A stretch of 64,000 nucleotides of DNA from Parapedobacter sp. SGR-10 (GCF_011030405.1 NZ_JAAJTJ010000010.1:60534-124533); one strand, 5' to 3'; positions 17,391-25,541 are shown, numbered from the stretch's first letter. Made by a program: numbers and translations. Notes: generated by a model not told the origin, from the sequence alone.

Positions 17391-17463
17391 GAATACAATA
17401 ATTCCCATATCTGTCTTTAGAGTTCCGAAAGATCCTACGGACTTTTTAATAGAGATATTTTCT

Positions 17464-17471
17464 TATTTTTG
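17464..17471 (+). promoter_or_regulatory. -7 promoter word of polX-like gene
   Basis: TATTTTTG fits TAnnTTTG, 25 bp before the ATG at 17497. It argues against the longer open frame that begins at 17266 inside the NDH-2 gene. Confidence 0.55.
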
Positions 17472-17496
17472 GAAAAACGACAAAATAAATCCTGCT

Positions 17497-19167
17497 ATGG
17501 ACAATAAAACGATTGCACGTACTTTTAGGCTTTGCAGCCAATTGATGGAATTGCACAACGAAAACCCTTTTCGCACCAAAGCAATGGCCAGTGCATCGTT
17601 CAAAATAGACAAATTACCTTTCTCCGCTATTGAAGCCAACATCGAACAGCTGAGTGCCCAACAAGGTATTGGAAAAAGTACAGCCGAAAAAATCAAACAG
17701 ATCGTGGACAAAGGATCTTTTACCGAGTTGGATAGCCTATTGGAGAAAACGCCAGAAGGAATCTTGGAAATGCTCAAGATCAAGGGTCTCGGACCCAAGA
17801 AAATTCAAATTATTTGGCAAGACCTTCAGATCGAAAGCGTAGGCGAGCTCTATTATGCCTGCAACGAAAACCGACTGATCGAAGCCAAAGGATTCGGTCT
17901 CAAAACTCAGGAAGAGATCAAAAAAGCTATCGAATTTACATTGGCCAATCAAGGTTGGTATCTCTATGCAAAACTGTTACCTGCAGCAGAAAATGTTTAC
18001 AGGCACCTCTCAACAAGCCTTCCCTCTCATCAGATCTCATATACAGGAGCTATCCGACGAAAATGCGAGATACTATCCCATATAGAGGTCATCTGCGATG
18101 CCACACTGGAAAACCTGTGTACGGCCATTCAGCAATTGGACAACGAATGGAAGATAGAGACAAAAGAAAATACGATCTCTTTCCGGGACGAAAACAATTG
18201 CCCATTTGTCATATATAGTACCACAGCCGATCTTTTCGCCTTGGATTTATTATTGACGACAGGTTCCGAACAACACCTAAAACTTCTGCAACACATCAAA
18301 ACACCTATTCCCATTGGCAATAGTGAGCAAGACATATATCGGTCCTTAGGACTTGCTTACATCGAACCCGAACTACGAGAGGGGCTCGACGAAATCGAAT
18401 GGGCAAAAGACAATCAATTGCCGACACTGATCACCTTCGACGACCTCAAAGGCTCTCTACACAACCACTCCACCTATTCGGATGGTGTACATACATTGGC
18501 CGAAATGGCCCGATACTGCAAAGAAGAATTGAATCTGGAATATTTTGGTATCTGTGACCACTCCCGTACTGCCGTGTACGCAGGAGGCCTGTCTGTCGAA
18601 AGCGTGGAGCGACAATGGGCGGAGATAGATCAGCTAAACCAACAGATGGCCCCTTTCAAAATCTTCAAAGGCATTGAAAGCGATATTCTTTCTGACGGTA
18701 CTCTGGATTATCCAGATGAGATATTGGCACAATTTGACTTTGTCGTTGCATCTATCCACAGCAACCTTAAAATGGATGAAGATCGAGCTACGACACGCCT
18801 GCTAAAAGCCATTGAAAATCCCTATACGACGATATTAGGGCACCCTACTGGCCGGCTTCTTTTATCCAGAAGTGGCTATCCACTGAATTTTAAGAAAATA
18901 ATAGATGCTTGTGCGGCCAACCAAGTTGTCATCGAGATAAATGCCAATCCTTTACGTTTGGATTTGGACTGGCGCTGGCATCGATATGCACTGGAAAAAG
19001 GGGTACTCCTCTCGATCAATCCTGATGCGCATCGCACAGAGGGATTACTAGACATGCACTATGGTGTGTATGTAGCACGAAAGGGAGGATTGACCAAGGA
19101 AAAATGTCTAAATGCCTTCTCATTGGCTGAAATTACGACATACTTTAAATCAAAAAAAACATCTTAA
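17497..19167 (+). CDS. polX: PolX-type protein (HhH + degenerate Pol beta + PHP nuclease)
   Basis: 556 aa from ATG 17497. Helix-hairpin-helix repeats (QQGIGKSTAEKIKQIV, IKGLGPKKIQIIW) lead into a Pol-beta-like region, then a PHP domain: H322/H324 in GSLHNHSTYSDG, then ICDHSRTA, IESDI, ASIHSNL, GHPTGRLL and NPDAHRTEG. In active family X polymerases the palm has a G-D-x-D motif; here the aligned string is SHIEVI, with H195 and E197 in place of the two aspartates, and the third aspartate is not seen near CPFVIYST. The polymerase is therefore probably dead while the PHP 3'-5' exonuclease/phosphoesterase looks intact. The stop codon lies in palindrome copy 2. Confidence 0.9.
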   Translation: MDNKTIARTFRLCSQLMELHNENPFRTKAMASASFKIDKLPFSAIEANIEQLSAQQGIGKSTAEKIKQIVDKGSFTELDSLLEKTPEGILEMLKIKGLGPKKIQIIWQDLQIESVGELYYACNENRLIEAKGFGLKTQEEIKKAIEFTLANQGWYLYAKLLPAAENVYRHLSTSLPSHQISYTGAIRRKCEILSHIEVICDATLENLCTAIQQLDNEWKIETKENTISFRDENNCPFVIYSTTADLFALDLLLTTGSEQHLKLLQHIKTPIPIGNSEQDIYRSLGLAYIEPELREGLDEIEWAKDNQLPTLITFDDLKGSLHNHSTYSDGVHTLAEMARYCKEELNLEYFGICDHSRTAVYAGGLSVESVERQWAEIDQLNQQMAPFKIFKGIESDILSDGTLDYPDEILAQFDFVVASIHSNLKMDEDRATTRLLKAIENPYTTILGHPTGRLLLSRSGYPLNFKKIIDACAANQVVIEINANPLRLDLDWRWHRYALEKGVLLSINPDAHRTEGLLDMHYGVYVARKGGLTKEKCLNAFSLAEITTYFKSKKTS

Positions 19168-19197
19168 TAGAGACGTTGCATGCAACGTCTCTATTAA
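19164..19197. repeat. palindrome family A, copy 2 (perfect 34 bp, holds two stop codons)
   Basis: TTAATAGAGACGTTGCA followed by its exact reverse complement. It contains the TAA of the polX gene (19165-19167) and, on the other strand, the TAA of the convergent XRE gene (19194-19196). It may act as a bidirectional terminator. Confidence 0.92.
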
Positions 19198-19415
19198 ATA
19201 AAATTAACAATTTCCTGCAATCTGACACCCAAGCCTTCGGATATCTGGTAGAGATAATAAAATGAAGGGTTGATTTTTCCCTTTTCCAATCTCTGTATGG
19301 ACTGCTGGTCCTTATTAATGGAATAAGCCAACATTTCCTGTGTTATCCCCTTTTCTTTTCTGATGTATTTTATACGTTCTCCCAACTTTCGGAGTGTGAT
19401 CTGCCTGTCTTCCAT
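19194..19415 (-). CDS. small XRE-family HTH regulator
   Basis: 73 aa, a single Cro/C1-type helix-turn-helix: LGERIKYIRKEKGITQEMLAYSINKDQQSIQRLEKGKINPSFYYL. No other domain. It is divergent from a two-helix membrane protein gene (ATG 19530), and a perfect palindrome TACAAC-N6-GTTGTA lies between them, so it likely controls itself and its neighbour. Small stand-alone XRE proteins of this type are common in Bacteroidota. It does not look like an antitoxin because no toxin partner overlaps it. Confidence 0.9.
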   Translation of the reverse strand: MEDRQITLRKLGERIKYIRKEKGITQEMLAYSINKDQQSIQRLEKGKINPSFYYLYQISEGLGVRLQEIVNFI

Positions 19416-19450
19416 AGTAGGTAAAGGAAAGACTATTGAATTTTAAAACT

Positions 19451-19468
19451 TACAACGAATATGTTGTA
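19451..19468. promoter_or_regulatory. putative XRE operator palindrome
   Basis: TACAAC-GAATAT-GTTGTA, a perfect 6-bp dyad with a 6-bp spacer. Its right arm overlaps the GTTG that lies 19 bp before the TACCTTTG promoter word of the membrane gene, so binding would block that promoter. Confidence 0.6.
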
Positions 19469-19485
19469 TTTTTCAAGGGTTTGTG

Positions 19486-19493
19486 TACCTTTG
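19486..19493 (+). promoter_or_regulatory. promoter of membrane-protein gene
   Basis: TACCTTTG preceded by GTTG with a 19-bp spacer, the full TTTG-N19-TAnnTTTG layout with one mismatch. The ATG is 37 bp further on. Confidence 0.65.
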
Positions 19494-19529
19494 ATACAAC
19501 CAAACATTATTCATTATCAAACTCTATAT

Positions 19530-19904
19530 ATGAATAGCTATAAAAAAAGTATCGATATCTTACATCGCAGATTGATAAGAGTGAGGGTATTTTGTTTTGT
19601 TTTAACTATAGGTGTAATACCTCTATTTTATTTTTTCGGCGAAATCACATGGCATCACGCCTTCATTATCGGAATAACATTCGGCTTAATCGTTTTCCAG
19701 TCTTTTCATTTTAAATATGCTATCGAACAGAAAGCCTTAAAGAACTATGTCTATCATCTCGAACATAAAAATAAGGAAACCGCCCTTCATTGGGGAAGAA
19801 AATACTATGCTATCAAGCGCTTGGGAGCCCTAGGTATTCGGCATATGAATATTTCAATAGAGGACGAACAGACCATCAGCCATGATATACGGAAAAACCT
19901 ATAA
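19530..19904 (+). CDS. two-TM small membrane protein
   Basis: 124 aa from ATG 19530 (MNSYKKSIDILHRRLIRVRVF). A longer frame from 19461 would start upstream of the promoter and is not used. Two hydrophobic helices (VFCFVLTIGVIPLFYFFG and HAFIIGITFGLIVFQSF) are followed by a charged tail rich in K, R and H. No known family recognised. Its promoter overlaps a palindrome that is probably bound by the divergent XRE regulator, so the pair looks like a regulator and its target. Confidence 0.75.
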   Translation: MNSYKKSIDILHRRLIRVRVFCFVLTIGVIPLFYFFGEITWHHAFIIGITFGLIVFQSFHFKYAIEQKALKNYVYHLEHKNKETALHWGRKYYAIKRLGALGIRHMNISIEDEQTISHDIRKNL

Positions 19905-19919
19905 GGCTTTGTATCTATA

Positions 19920-20783
19920 TTACCTTAGACTAGGATCACTAAAAGTATCTCCCGCATGAATATCCCCCGTTTCATACCCTTTCTTAAACCAATACATCCG
20001 CTGTTCCGATGTACCATGCGTAAAAGATTCCGGATTAGCGTGGCCATGTGCCTGCTCTTGAATATGATCATCCCCTACGGCAGCCGCAGCACGCATACCA
20101 TCCACAATATCGTCATAAGTCAACTCAATATCCGTCATTTTGTTGACATAATGTGCCCACACCCCTGCATAGAAATCTGCCTGTAGTTCGGTCATGACAG
20201 AAATCTTATTATACTCCCTTTCACTCATTTTGGCACGCATCGCATTTGTCTTCTGCAATACACCAAGTACTTGCTGAATATGATGCCCCACCTCGTGTGC
20301 AATGACATAAGCCAACGCAAATTCGCCTTTTGCACCGAATCGTTGGGACAACTCCCGATTAAAACTCAAATCCAAGTATATTTTTTGATCACCTGGACAA
20401 TAGAACGGTCCAAAGGCTGATTGCCCATAACCACATCCTCCCGTTTCTGTACCTTGTGTGTACACGACCAACGAAGGTTTAGGATAAGCCTGTCCCGATT
20501 GTCGAAACAATGCTGTCCAAATATCATCTGTACTGACCAACACAACATCGGCAAAATCAAGCAATCTATCCTCCTCCGGTGTAGACTGATACTCGCCTTG
20601 CTGTGTAGCTGCACCTCCGGCATTCTGCATCTGTTCCAACAATTGGGTCGGATCGCCCCCCATAAAAAGACTGATCAACAAGACGATTACCCCTCCGATA
20701 CCACCAAGGGCAACTTTGCCACCGGTAGACATCCTTCTCCTATCTTCGATATTGCCGCCTCTGCGGCCCCCTTGCCATTTCAT
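19920..20783 (-). CDS. YpfJ-type neutral zinc metallopeptidase
   Basis: 287 aa. The zinc site is H163-E-V-G-H167 in YVIAHEVGHHIQ, with ELQADFYAGVWA further on as the third-ligand region. One N-terminal membrane helix (residues 24-42, VALGGIGGVIVLLISLFMG) follows the basic family start MKWQGGRRGGNIEDRR. The family (Zn_peptidase, PF04228) is widespread and poorly characterised. Two cysteines in GGCGYGQSAFGPFYCPGD are a family mark. It is divergent from the phnA-like gene. Confidence 0.93.
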   Translation of the reverse strand: MKWQGGRRGGNIEDRRRMSTGGKVALGGIGGVIVLLISLFMGGDPTQLLEQMQNAGGAATQQGEYQSTPEEDRLLDFADVVLVSTDDIWTALFRQSGQAYPKPSLVVYTQGTETGGCGYGQSAFGPFYCPGDQKIYLDLSFNRELSQRFGAKGEFALAYVIAHEVGHHIQQVLGVLQKTNAMRAKMSEREYNKISVMTELQADFYAGVWAHYVNKMTDIELTYDDIVDGMRAAAAVGDDHIQEQAHGHANPESFTHGTSEQRMYWFKKGYETGDIHAGDTFSDPSLR

Positions 20784-20867
20784 AATTCTGTTTGTTTCAA
20801 GTTAAAACAATTATACGAATTCTTTGGCATATCCTTTTTATTTTTAAACTGGGATTGTTATTTTTTT

Positions 20868-20895
20868 GTAGAGATGCAATGCATTGCGTCTCTAC
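20868..20895. repeat. palindrome family A, copy 3 (in promoter region)
   Basis: GTAGAGATGCAAT... with one mismatch between arms (T versus C). Unlike the others it lies between divergent genes; its right arm contains the ATTG that sits 21 bp before the TACCTTTG promoter word of the phnA-like gene. Confidence 0.9.
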
Positions 20896-20907
20896 TACAA
20901 ATTTTAT

Positions 20908-20915
20908 TACCTTTG
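20908..20915 (+). promoter_or_regulatory. -7 promoter word of phnA-like gene
   Basis: TACCTTTG ends 5 bp before the ATG at 20921, so the transcript should be nearly leaderless. The longer frame from 20792 runs through this promoter and palindrome and is rejected as the start. Confidence 0.65.
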
Positions 20916-20920
20916 CCGCA

Positions 20921-21499
20921 ATGAATATCGAACAACAACTCAAGGAACGCAGTCACAATATCTGCGAATTATGCGGCAACACGAATGGGCTCTCTATATA
21001 CGAAGTACCTCCGGTCGATATACCCAATGTCAACAATTGTATCTTGGTATGCGAGACATGCAAGTCTCAAATAGAGAAAAAAGAACAATTGAATCCCGAC
21101 CATTGGAAAACCTTGACCGATACTATGTGGTCCGAATATCCAGCAGTGCAAATAGTTGCATGGCGTATGTTGAGTCGCCTCCGCAATGAAAGCTGGGCAG
21201 CAGACAACTTAGAAATCCTTTATTTAGACGATGAAAATCTCGAATGGGCAAAGAAAACCGGTGACCATGAGCAAGACGGAACCGTACAGTTCCACCAAGA
21301 TTCCAACGGGACAAGACTTTATGACGGCGATACTGTCGTGCTTATCAAGACATTGGATGTAAAAGGATCCTCTTTAAGTGCAAAATTGGGTACAGTCGTT
21401 AAAAACATACGATTGGTACAAGACAATATCGAACAGATCGAAGGGAAAGTCGAAGGACAAACGATCGTTATCCTTACCAAATACCTCCGAAAAGGGTAA
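20921..21499 (+). CDS. PhnA/YjdM-type zinc-ribbon protein
   Basis: 192 aa from ATG 20921. The N-terminus has two cysteine pairs (NICELCGN and LVCETCKS) forming a zinc ribbon; the C-terminal ~70 residues (RLYDGDTVVLIKTLDVKGSSLSAKLGTVVKNIRL...TKYLRKG) are the PhnA/YjdM beta-barrel domain. Despite the old name the family is not a proven phosphonoacetate hydrolase; its role is unknown. The middle part (MWSEYPAVQIVAWRMLSRL) is an addition also seen in longer bacterial homologues. Ends in a strong convergent terminator. Confidence 0.9.
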   Translation: MNIEQQLKERSHNICELCGNTNGLSIYEVPPVDIPNVNNCILVCETCKSQIEKKEQLNPDHWKTLTDTMWSEYPAVQIVAWRMLSRLRNESWAADNLEILYLDDENLEWAKKTGDHEQDGTVQFHQDSNGTRLYDGDTVVLIKTLDVKGSSLSAKLGTVVKNIRLVQDNIEQIEGKVEGQTIVILTKYLRKG

Positions 21500-21509
21500 A
21501 TAGCATAAA

Positions 21510-21548
21510 AATATTAAAGGAGGAACCTCTTGTTCCTCCTTTAATATT
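21510..21548. terminator. bidirectional terminator
   Basis: AATATTAAAGGAGGAAC pairs perfectly with GTTCCTCCTTTAATATT around CTCTT. It overlaps the stop codon of the convergent deacetylase gene at 21541-21543. Confidence 0.9.
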
Positions 21549-22509
21549 TTATCGGATAATCTTCGATAAACTCAAACTTATAATCTTGCTTTTGTAAGCT
21601 ATCTAGTAATTGCAAGAGCAATTGTTTGCCTTTACGTGTCTGAAACATATCATCATGCATGAGTAGCACCACATTATTAGGTCGCATGGACGATTTGTTG
21701 TTCATAAAGTTTCGCATACGATTAAACACTTCATTCAACGGTTGCACAGGGATACCCGTCGTACTCTGTATCCTCCACTCCACATCCCAACCGTAAACAC
21801 GATAACCATTCGAATACAGTAGATCTGCTGTACTTGCCCCACTTTTCAAGTCTATTTTCCGTACATTATCGTAGATCCAAATATTACGTCCCGGAAGCCG
21901 GACAATTTTATGTTCTAGTCTCAAATCCACTTCATTCTTCTCAAAGTCAGCCAATGCTGAAGTCGGATTGCTATAAAATGTATTGAACCTATTGTACGCG
22001 TGTGTAAAACTATGGTTATAACAAGCCACATAAGGATTGGCCTTATACCTTTCCAAATCTCTTTGACGCCCTTTGCCCATACCCGCATGGCGACCGACCA
22101 AAAAAGCACTTACTTTGATCTTTCGGGCACGTGCAATAGAGTCTATCGCGGCACTGCCCACCAAGGGGCCATCATCAAAAGTCAAAAATACATGTTTAGG
22201 GTGCTTGTTAAATTCTTTACGAAGGGAGTCCCTCAGCAGCCTCTTTTGCACTTTAACATCAACAGGACGCAACGAGTCCACGGGAAAAATAACCAAATTC
22301 TTTTGCAACGAATCCCATTTGTCCAGCAGAAGAGGTGTAGGCTCAGGCTCAGCTTCCGGAATCGTATCTATCCCTTCTGGTTGCCCCTTTCGCGTATTTT
22401 TAAGACTGTCTAAAGTCGTACTGGATATATTCTGGCAAGAAGAAAAGCAAAACAGCACAATAGCCAAACCAAACCATCCCATGGACATCATCCACCCACG
22501 CTTATTCAT
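21541..22509 (-). CDS. polysaccharide deacetylase-family lipoprotein
   Basis: 322 aa. N-terminal lipoprotein signal with the acceptor C25 (FCFSSC). NodB-homology motifs: VFLTFDDGP near residue 108 (metal-binding DD), NHSFTH as the His pair, LPGRNIW, and VVLLMHDD near the end. Such proteins remove acetyl groups from peptidoglycan or other polysaccharide. As a lipoprotein it would work at the cell envelope. It is monocistronic. The target polymer is unknown. Confidence 0.88.
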   Translation of the reverse strand: MNKRGWMMSMGWFGLAIVLFCFSSCQNISSTTLDSLKNTRKGQPEGIDTIPEAEPEPTPLLLDKWDSLQKNLVIFPVDSLRPVDVKVQKRLLRDSLRKEFNKHPKHVFLTFDDGPLVGSAAIDSIARARKIKVSAFLVGRHAGMGKGRQRDLERYKANPYVACYNHSFTHAYNRFNTFYSNPTSALADFEKNEVDLRLEHKIVRLPGRNIWIYDNVRKIDLKSGASTADLLYSNGYRVYGWDVEWRIQSTTGIPVQPLNEVFNRMRNFMNNKSSMRPNNVVLLMHDDMFQTRKGKQLLLQLLDSLQKQDYKFEFIEDYPIKY

Positions 22510-22576
22510 GTATTTTAATTTAAAAAAATATTTTCAACAAAATTAGCATAAAAAAATGAAAAGCAACATCTTTATT

Positions 22577-22660
22577 GTTTAACTGTTTAAGGGTTTAATC
22601 GGTTAACTGACAGCACATCTCCTAAGCAGTTAAACTTTTAAACGATTAACCCTTAATACG
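22577..22660. repeat. imperfect long inverted repeat upstream of aminotransferase
   Basis: TTAAGGGTTTAATCGGTTAACTG on one side is mirrored by CAGTTAAACTTTTAAACGATTAACCCTTAA on the other, around a 15-20 base loop. The GGTTAACT word also occurs at about 9612. It lies in the divergent gap before the promoter at 22673. Each arm is quoted as spaced family words; exact pairing is imperfect. Confidence 0.5.
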
Positions 22661-22672
22661 TACAAAATTCAC

Positions 22673-22680
22673 TATCTTTG
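22673..22680 (+). promoter_or_regulatory. -7 promoter word of aminotransferase gene
   Basis: TATCTTTG followed by C fits TAnnTTTGC; the ATG is 20 bp downstream. Confidence 0.65.
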
Positions 22681-22700
22681 CGCCAAAATAAATCAAAATT

Positions 22701-23900
22701 ATGCCACAGATATCACAGAAAGGCATCAATATGCCTGCATCTCCGATCCGAAAACTAACACCTTATGCAGATAAGGCTAAAAAAGAAGGAAAGAAAATAT
22801 ACCATCTCAACATAGGGCAACCCGATATCGAAACTCCTCAAGGCATGTTGGACGCCTTGAAAAACTGTGACTTCAAGGTATGGGCATACACCCCTTCCGA
22901 AGGGACAGCGTCATATAGGAGCAAGTTGGCTGAATATTACAACAAGCTTCACTACAACATTACTCCGACGGATATCCTTGTGACCAATGGTGGATCCGAA
23001 GCGATTACCATCGCGATGCAAGCCTGTCTCAATCCCGGCGAAGAAGTCATCATTCCCGAGCCATTTTATGCCAATTACAACGGCTTTGCATGTTCGGCCG
23101 ATGTCATCGTCAAGCCCATCATGTCTCACATCGAAAATGGATTTGCCTTGCCCTCCATTGCCGAATTTGAGAAGGTCATCACCGACAAAACGAAAGCTAT
23201 TGCGATATGTAATCCAAACAACCCAACTGGATATCTCTACTCTCGTGAAGAATTGGAAGCTTTGCGTGAATTGTGTCTCAAGTATGACCTCTACCTCTTT
23301 TCCGACGAAGCCTATAGAGAATTTTGCTACGATGGCCGTGAATTTATATCACCCATGCATCTGCAAGGTCTCGAAGAGCATGTCGTGGTATTCGACACCG
23401 TTTCCAAACGGTACTCGGCATGTGGAGCACGCATAGGCTGTATCATCACCAAAAACAAGTCTCTCTATCAGACAGCCCTCAAATTTGCGCAAGCGCGATT
23501 GAGCCCTTCTCTGGAAGGACAGATTGCCGGCGAAGCGGCGGTGGATACACCAGACTCTTATTTTGAAGCTGTTTCCAAGGAATATACCGCACGTCGGGAC
23601 ACGTTGGTCAATGGTCTCAACCGTATCGAAGGTGTGTTCTGTCCCAATCCGGGAGGAGCATTTTATGTTGTCGCCCGTCTACCAATAGACAATGCCGATG
23701 CATTTTGTCAATGGATGCTGGAGACATTTGCTTATGAAAACGAAACGGTCATGATGGCTCCCGCAACGGGTTTCTACAGTACACCCGGGGCAGGCACGAA
23801 TGAGGTACGACTGGCATATGTACTGAATCAGCAAGATCTCCATAAAGCCCTTGTATGCCTCGAAAAAGGCCTGGCCGAATATCCGGGAAGGACTATTTAA
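22701..23900 (+). CDS. class I/II PLP aminotransferase (aspartate-type)
   Basis: 399 aa fold-type I aminotransferase. Visible motifs: NIGQPDIETP at the N-terminus, NGGSEAI near residue 100, CNPNNPTGYLYS near residue 172, SDEAYREF, and the PLP lysine in DTVSKRYSACGARIG. C-terminal arginine region VRLAYV binds the carboxylate. Closest in feel to aspartate/aromatic aminotransferases of subgroup I-gamma; the specific substrate is not readable. It is monocistronic and ends 3 bp before a family A palindrome. Confidence 0.9.
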   Translation: MPQISQKGINMPASPIRKLTPYADKAKKEGKKIYHLNIGQPDIETPQGMLDALKNCDFKVWAYTPSEGTASYRSKLAEYYNKLHYNITPTDILVTNGGSEAITIAMQACLNPGEEVIIPEPFYANYNGFACSADVIVKPIMSHIENGFALPSIAEFEKVITDKTKAIAICNPNNPTGYLYSREELEALRELCLKYDLYLFSDEAYREFCYDGREFISPMHLQGLEEHVVVFDTVSKRYSACGARIGCIITKNKSLYQTALKFAQARLSPSLEGQIAGEAAVDTPDSYFEAVSKEYTARRDTLVNGLNRIEGVFCPNPGGAFYVVARLPIDNADAFCQWMLETFAYENETVMMAPATGFYSTPGAGTNEVRLAYVLNQQDLHKALVCLEKGLAEYPGRTI

Positions 23901-23903
23901 AAC

Positions 23904-23931
23904 GTAGAGACGCAATGCATTGCGTCTCTAC
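23904..23931. repeat. palindrome family A, copy 4 (perfect 28 bp, holds a stop codon)
   Basis: GTAGAGACGCAATG... followed by its exact reverse complement. On the minus strand its first bases supply the TAG stop (23928-23930) of the nuclease gene; on the plus strand it lies 3 bp after the aminotransferase stop. Confidence 0.92.
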
Positions 23932-24446
23932 ATTCTATTTCCCCATACCCCTCTTTTATACCTTCTCGCTTCAGCCTGCAATTCCTGGAAAAAACCCGCA
24001 TGTTTCACATTCGGAGGGATAGTCAGGATCACAGCATAACCATTTTTTATCAATTCGGCATTGACAAATGTGCCGTCCTCCAAGTAGGCATAAGCCAATG
24101 TTCGTCCAAAACGATCCAGTGAATCCACATCACTTACAAGCTGAACCCATTCACCCAACAAAAGCTCAGTCAGATATTCCTTAGCCTCTTCCCCATAATA
24201 CCCCACATCTTTATGACCGGATTTCCTTGTTTCGGGCGCATCCAAACCGATCAGACGTACTTTAACATCTCTGGGCGAACCATTGCTCACCCAAAACGTA
24301 TCTCCGTCGACCACCTTTGTCACACGATAATAGTCACTTTCATCTCTTTTGGTGCCATTGGCCTCCAAACAAGAAGTTTGAACCCCAAACACAAAAATAA
24401 TAACAGTAATTCTTAATATTCGGTATAGCATTGTCTTTACTTTCAC
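23928..24446 (-). CDS. thermonuclease-family (SNase-like) lipoprotein
   Basis: 172 aa. Lipoprotein signal with acceptor C26 (GVQTSC). SNase fold motifs: VTKVVDGDTFWV, VRLIGLDAPETR (Arg and Asp of the active site), YGEEAKEYLTELL, DRFGRTLAYAYLEDGTFVN, and the final ARRYKRGVWG. Secreted or periplasmic Ca-dependent nuclease of DNA/RNA. Its stop codon lies within palindrome copy 4, so the last codon (ATG, Met) borders the repeat. An alternative start is Met6. Confidence 0.9.
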   Translation of the reverse strand: MKVKTMLYRILRITVIIFVFGVQTSCLEANGTKRDESDYYRVTKVVDGDTFWVSNGSPRDVKVRLIGLDAPETRKSGHKDVGYYGEEAKEYLTELLLGEWVQLVSDVDSLDRFGRTLAYAYLEDGTFVNAELIKNGYAVILTIPPNVKHAGFFQELQAEARRYKRGVWGNRM

Positions 24447-24860
24447 GAAACTTATGATATGATTAAAAGTTCACTTCCATCTTAACTTCCTCGACTATTA
24501 GATTTCTAAAGAAAAAAATGTAATGTATTAAAATCAAATTTACAAAAATTATCCTAGTATATCCATTGAACTTTGGAACTCGATTAGAGCAATATAATTA
24601 GGTCTCAATAAACAAAAACAGTATATCGTAAGGAGAAAAAGGTCATATCGAAATATCTGATAATTTCTTAGTTAAATCCCCTGTTGAGGATTCAAAATAT
24701 TGAATTATTATTATTTTTTAAAAATAATTTATAAAAATTTATCTTTGCATCGAAATAATTAAACACCAAACGCAATAGACCTGTACGAACTATCTCCAAA
24801 AAGGATTAATAAATTCAGTTCGGACAAGTTTTATCATGGTTAAAAAAATTTACACTTATT
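24447..24860. other. 414-bp AT-rich gap before frameshifted barrel gene
   Basis: No credible ORF. The right part holds a TATCTTTG promoter word at 24740-24747 for the gene at 24861, with a ~107-base leader. The left part is very AT-rich and would hold the promoter of the minus-strand nuclease gene; nothing else stands out. Confidence 0.5.
24740..24747 (+). promoter_or_regulatory. -7 promoter word of barrel gene
   Basis: TATCTTTG followed by C matches TAnnTTTGC. Confidence 0.6.
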
Positions 24861-25477
24861 ATGAAAAAAATCTTTACAATATTACTAACAATAGTAGTAG
24901 GTTTCAGCGTCTACGGTCAGAAAAAAGAAAGACAACATACCGGATTCTTCTTATCGATGGGTCTTGGAGGCGTTTTCGGCCCTATCCACATGAACAGCAA
25001 CGTAGATGGAGAGTACGACATGAGTGGCGTCGGCGGCTTGTTTGACCTCAAGATAGGAGGAGCGGTAAAGGAAAACCTTATTCTCTCCATGCCACACTAC
25101 TTTCCAATTCGTTGGTGGGTCCAAAAATTACGGTTGCTGGCGGAAGTACGAAAACATCAAATCAGGTATCCATAAGTGAAACTATGTTTGGAGGTGGGGT
25201 TACTTACTATACACCCTCCAACCTGTTTGTTTCAGGTTCTTTAGGTTTAGGCAATTTCAGCATTTTAAATCAGGAAAATAATTATAGTGCCTCGACAGAG
25301 CATGGACTGAGTTTCCAACTTAAAGCAGGTAAAGAGTGGTGGATTTCCCGCCGATGGGGACTTGGTGCCGCTATCACTTATGGAAAAACCAGTGTAGATA
25401 GCAAACCAAGCAATGATCTACGAGAAATATTGAATAGTAATCGTTTTGGTATTTTGTTTAGTGCCACGCTTAATTGA
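24861..25477 (+). pseudogene. outer-membrane beta-barrel protein, frameshifted
   Basis: The first frame starts at ATG 24861 with a signal peptide (ILLTIVVGFSVYGQ) and runs as a glycine-rich barrel (HTGFFLSMGLGGVFG, GVGGLFDLKIGGAVKENLIL), then turns to nonsense and stops at 25175. The second frame continues the barrel (ATLLSNSLVGPKITVAGGS ... GGGVTYYTPSNLFVSGSLGLG ... RFGILFSATLN) to 25477. The break lies at CTCTCC, 25083-25088. Removing one CT would restore the expected ILHATLLSNS reading. The joined product would be about 205 aa with aromatic-rich strands to the end. It is either a real slippage mutation, a phase-variable site or an assembly error. Confidence 0.75.
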
Positions 25478-25497
25478 GACTTATCAACAAAGAAAGT

Positions 25498-25536
25498 GAT
25501 AAAGAAAACTTCACGGATTGTGAAGTTTTCTTTATC
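25498..25536. terminator. bidirectional terminator
   Basis: GATAAAGAAAACTTCAC pairs perfectly (17 bp) with GTGAAGTTTTCTTTATC around a 5-base loop. It serves the barrel gene (plus) and the M16 operon (minus). Confidence 0.92.
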
Positions 25537-25541
25537 AGACC

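Noticed and set aside
17266..17496. 77-codon N-terminal extension of PolX
   Set aside because: Overlaps the NDH-2 end, crosses palindrome copy 1 and the TATTTTTG promoter; the PolX domain begins at ATG 17497.
20792..20920. 43-codon N-terminal extension of the PhnA-like protein
   Set aside because: Runs through palindrome copy 3 and the promoter; the family starts at 20921.
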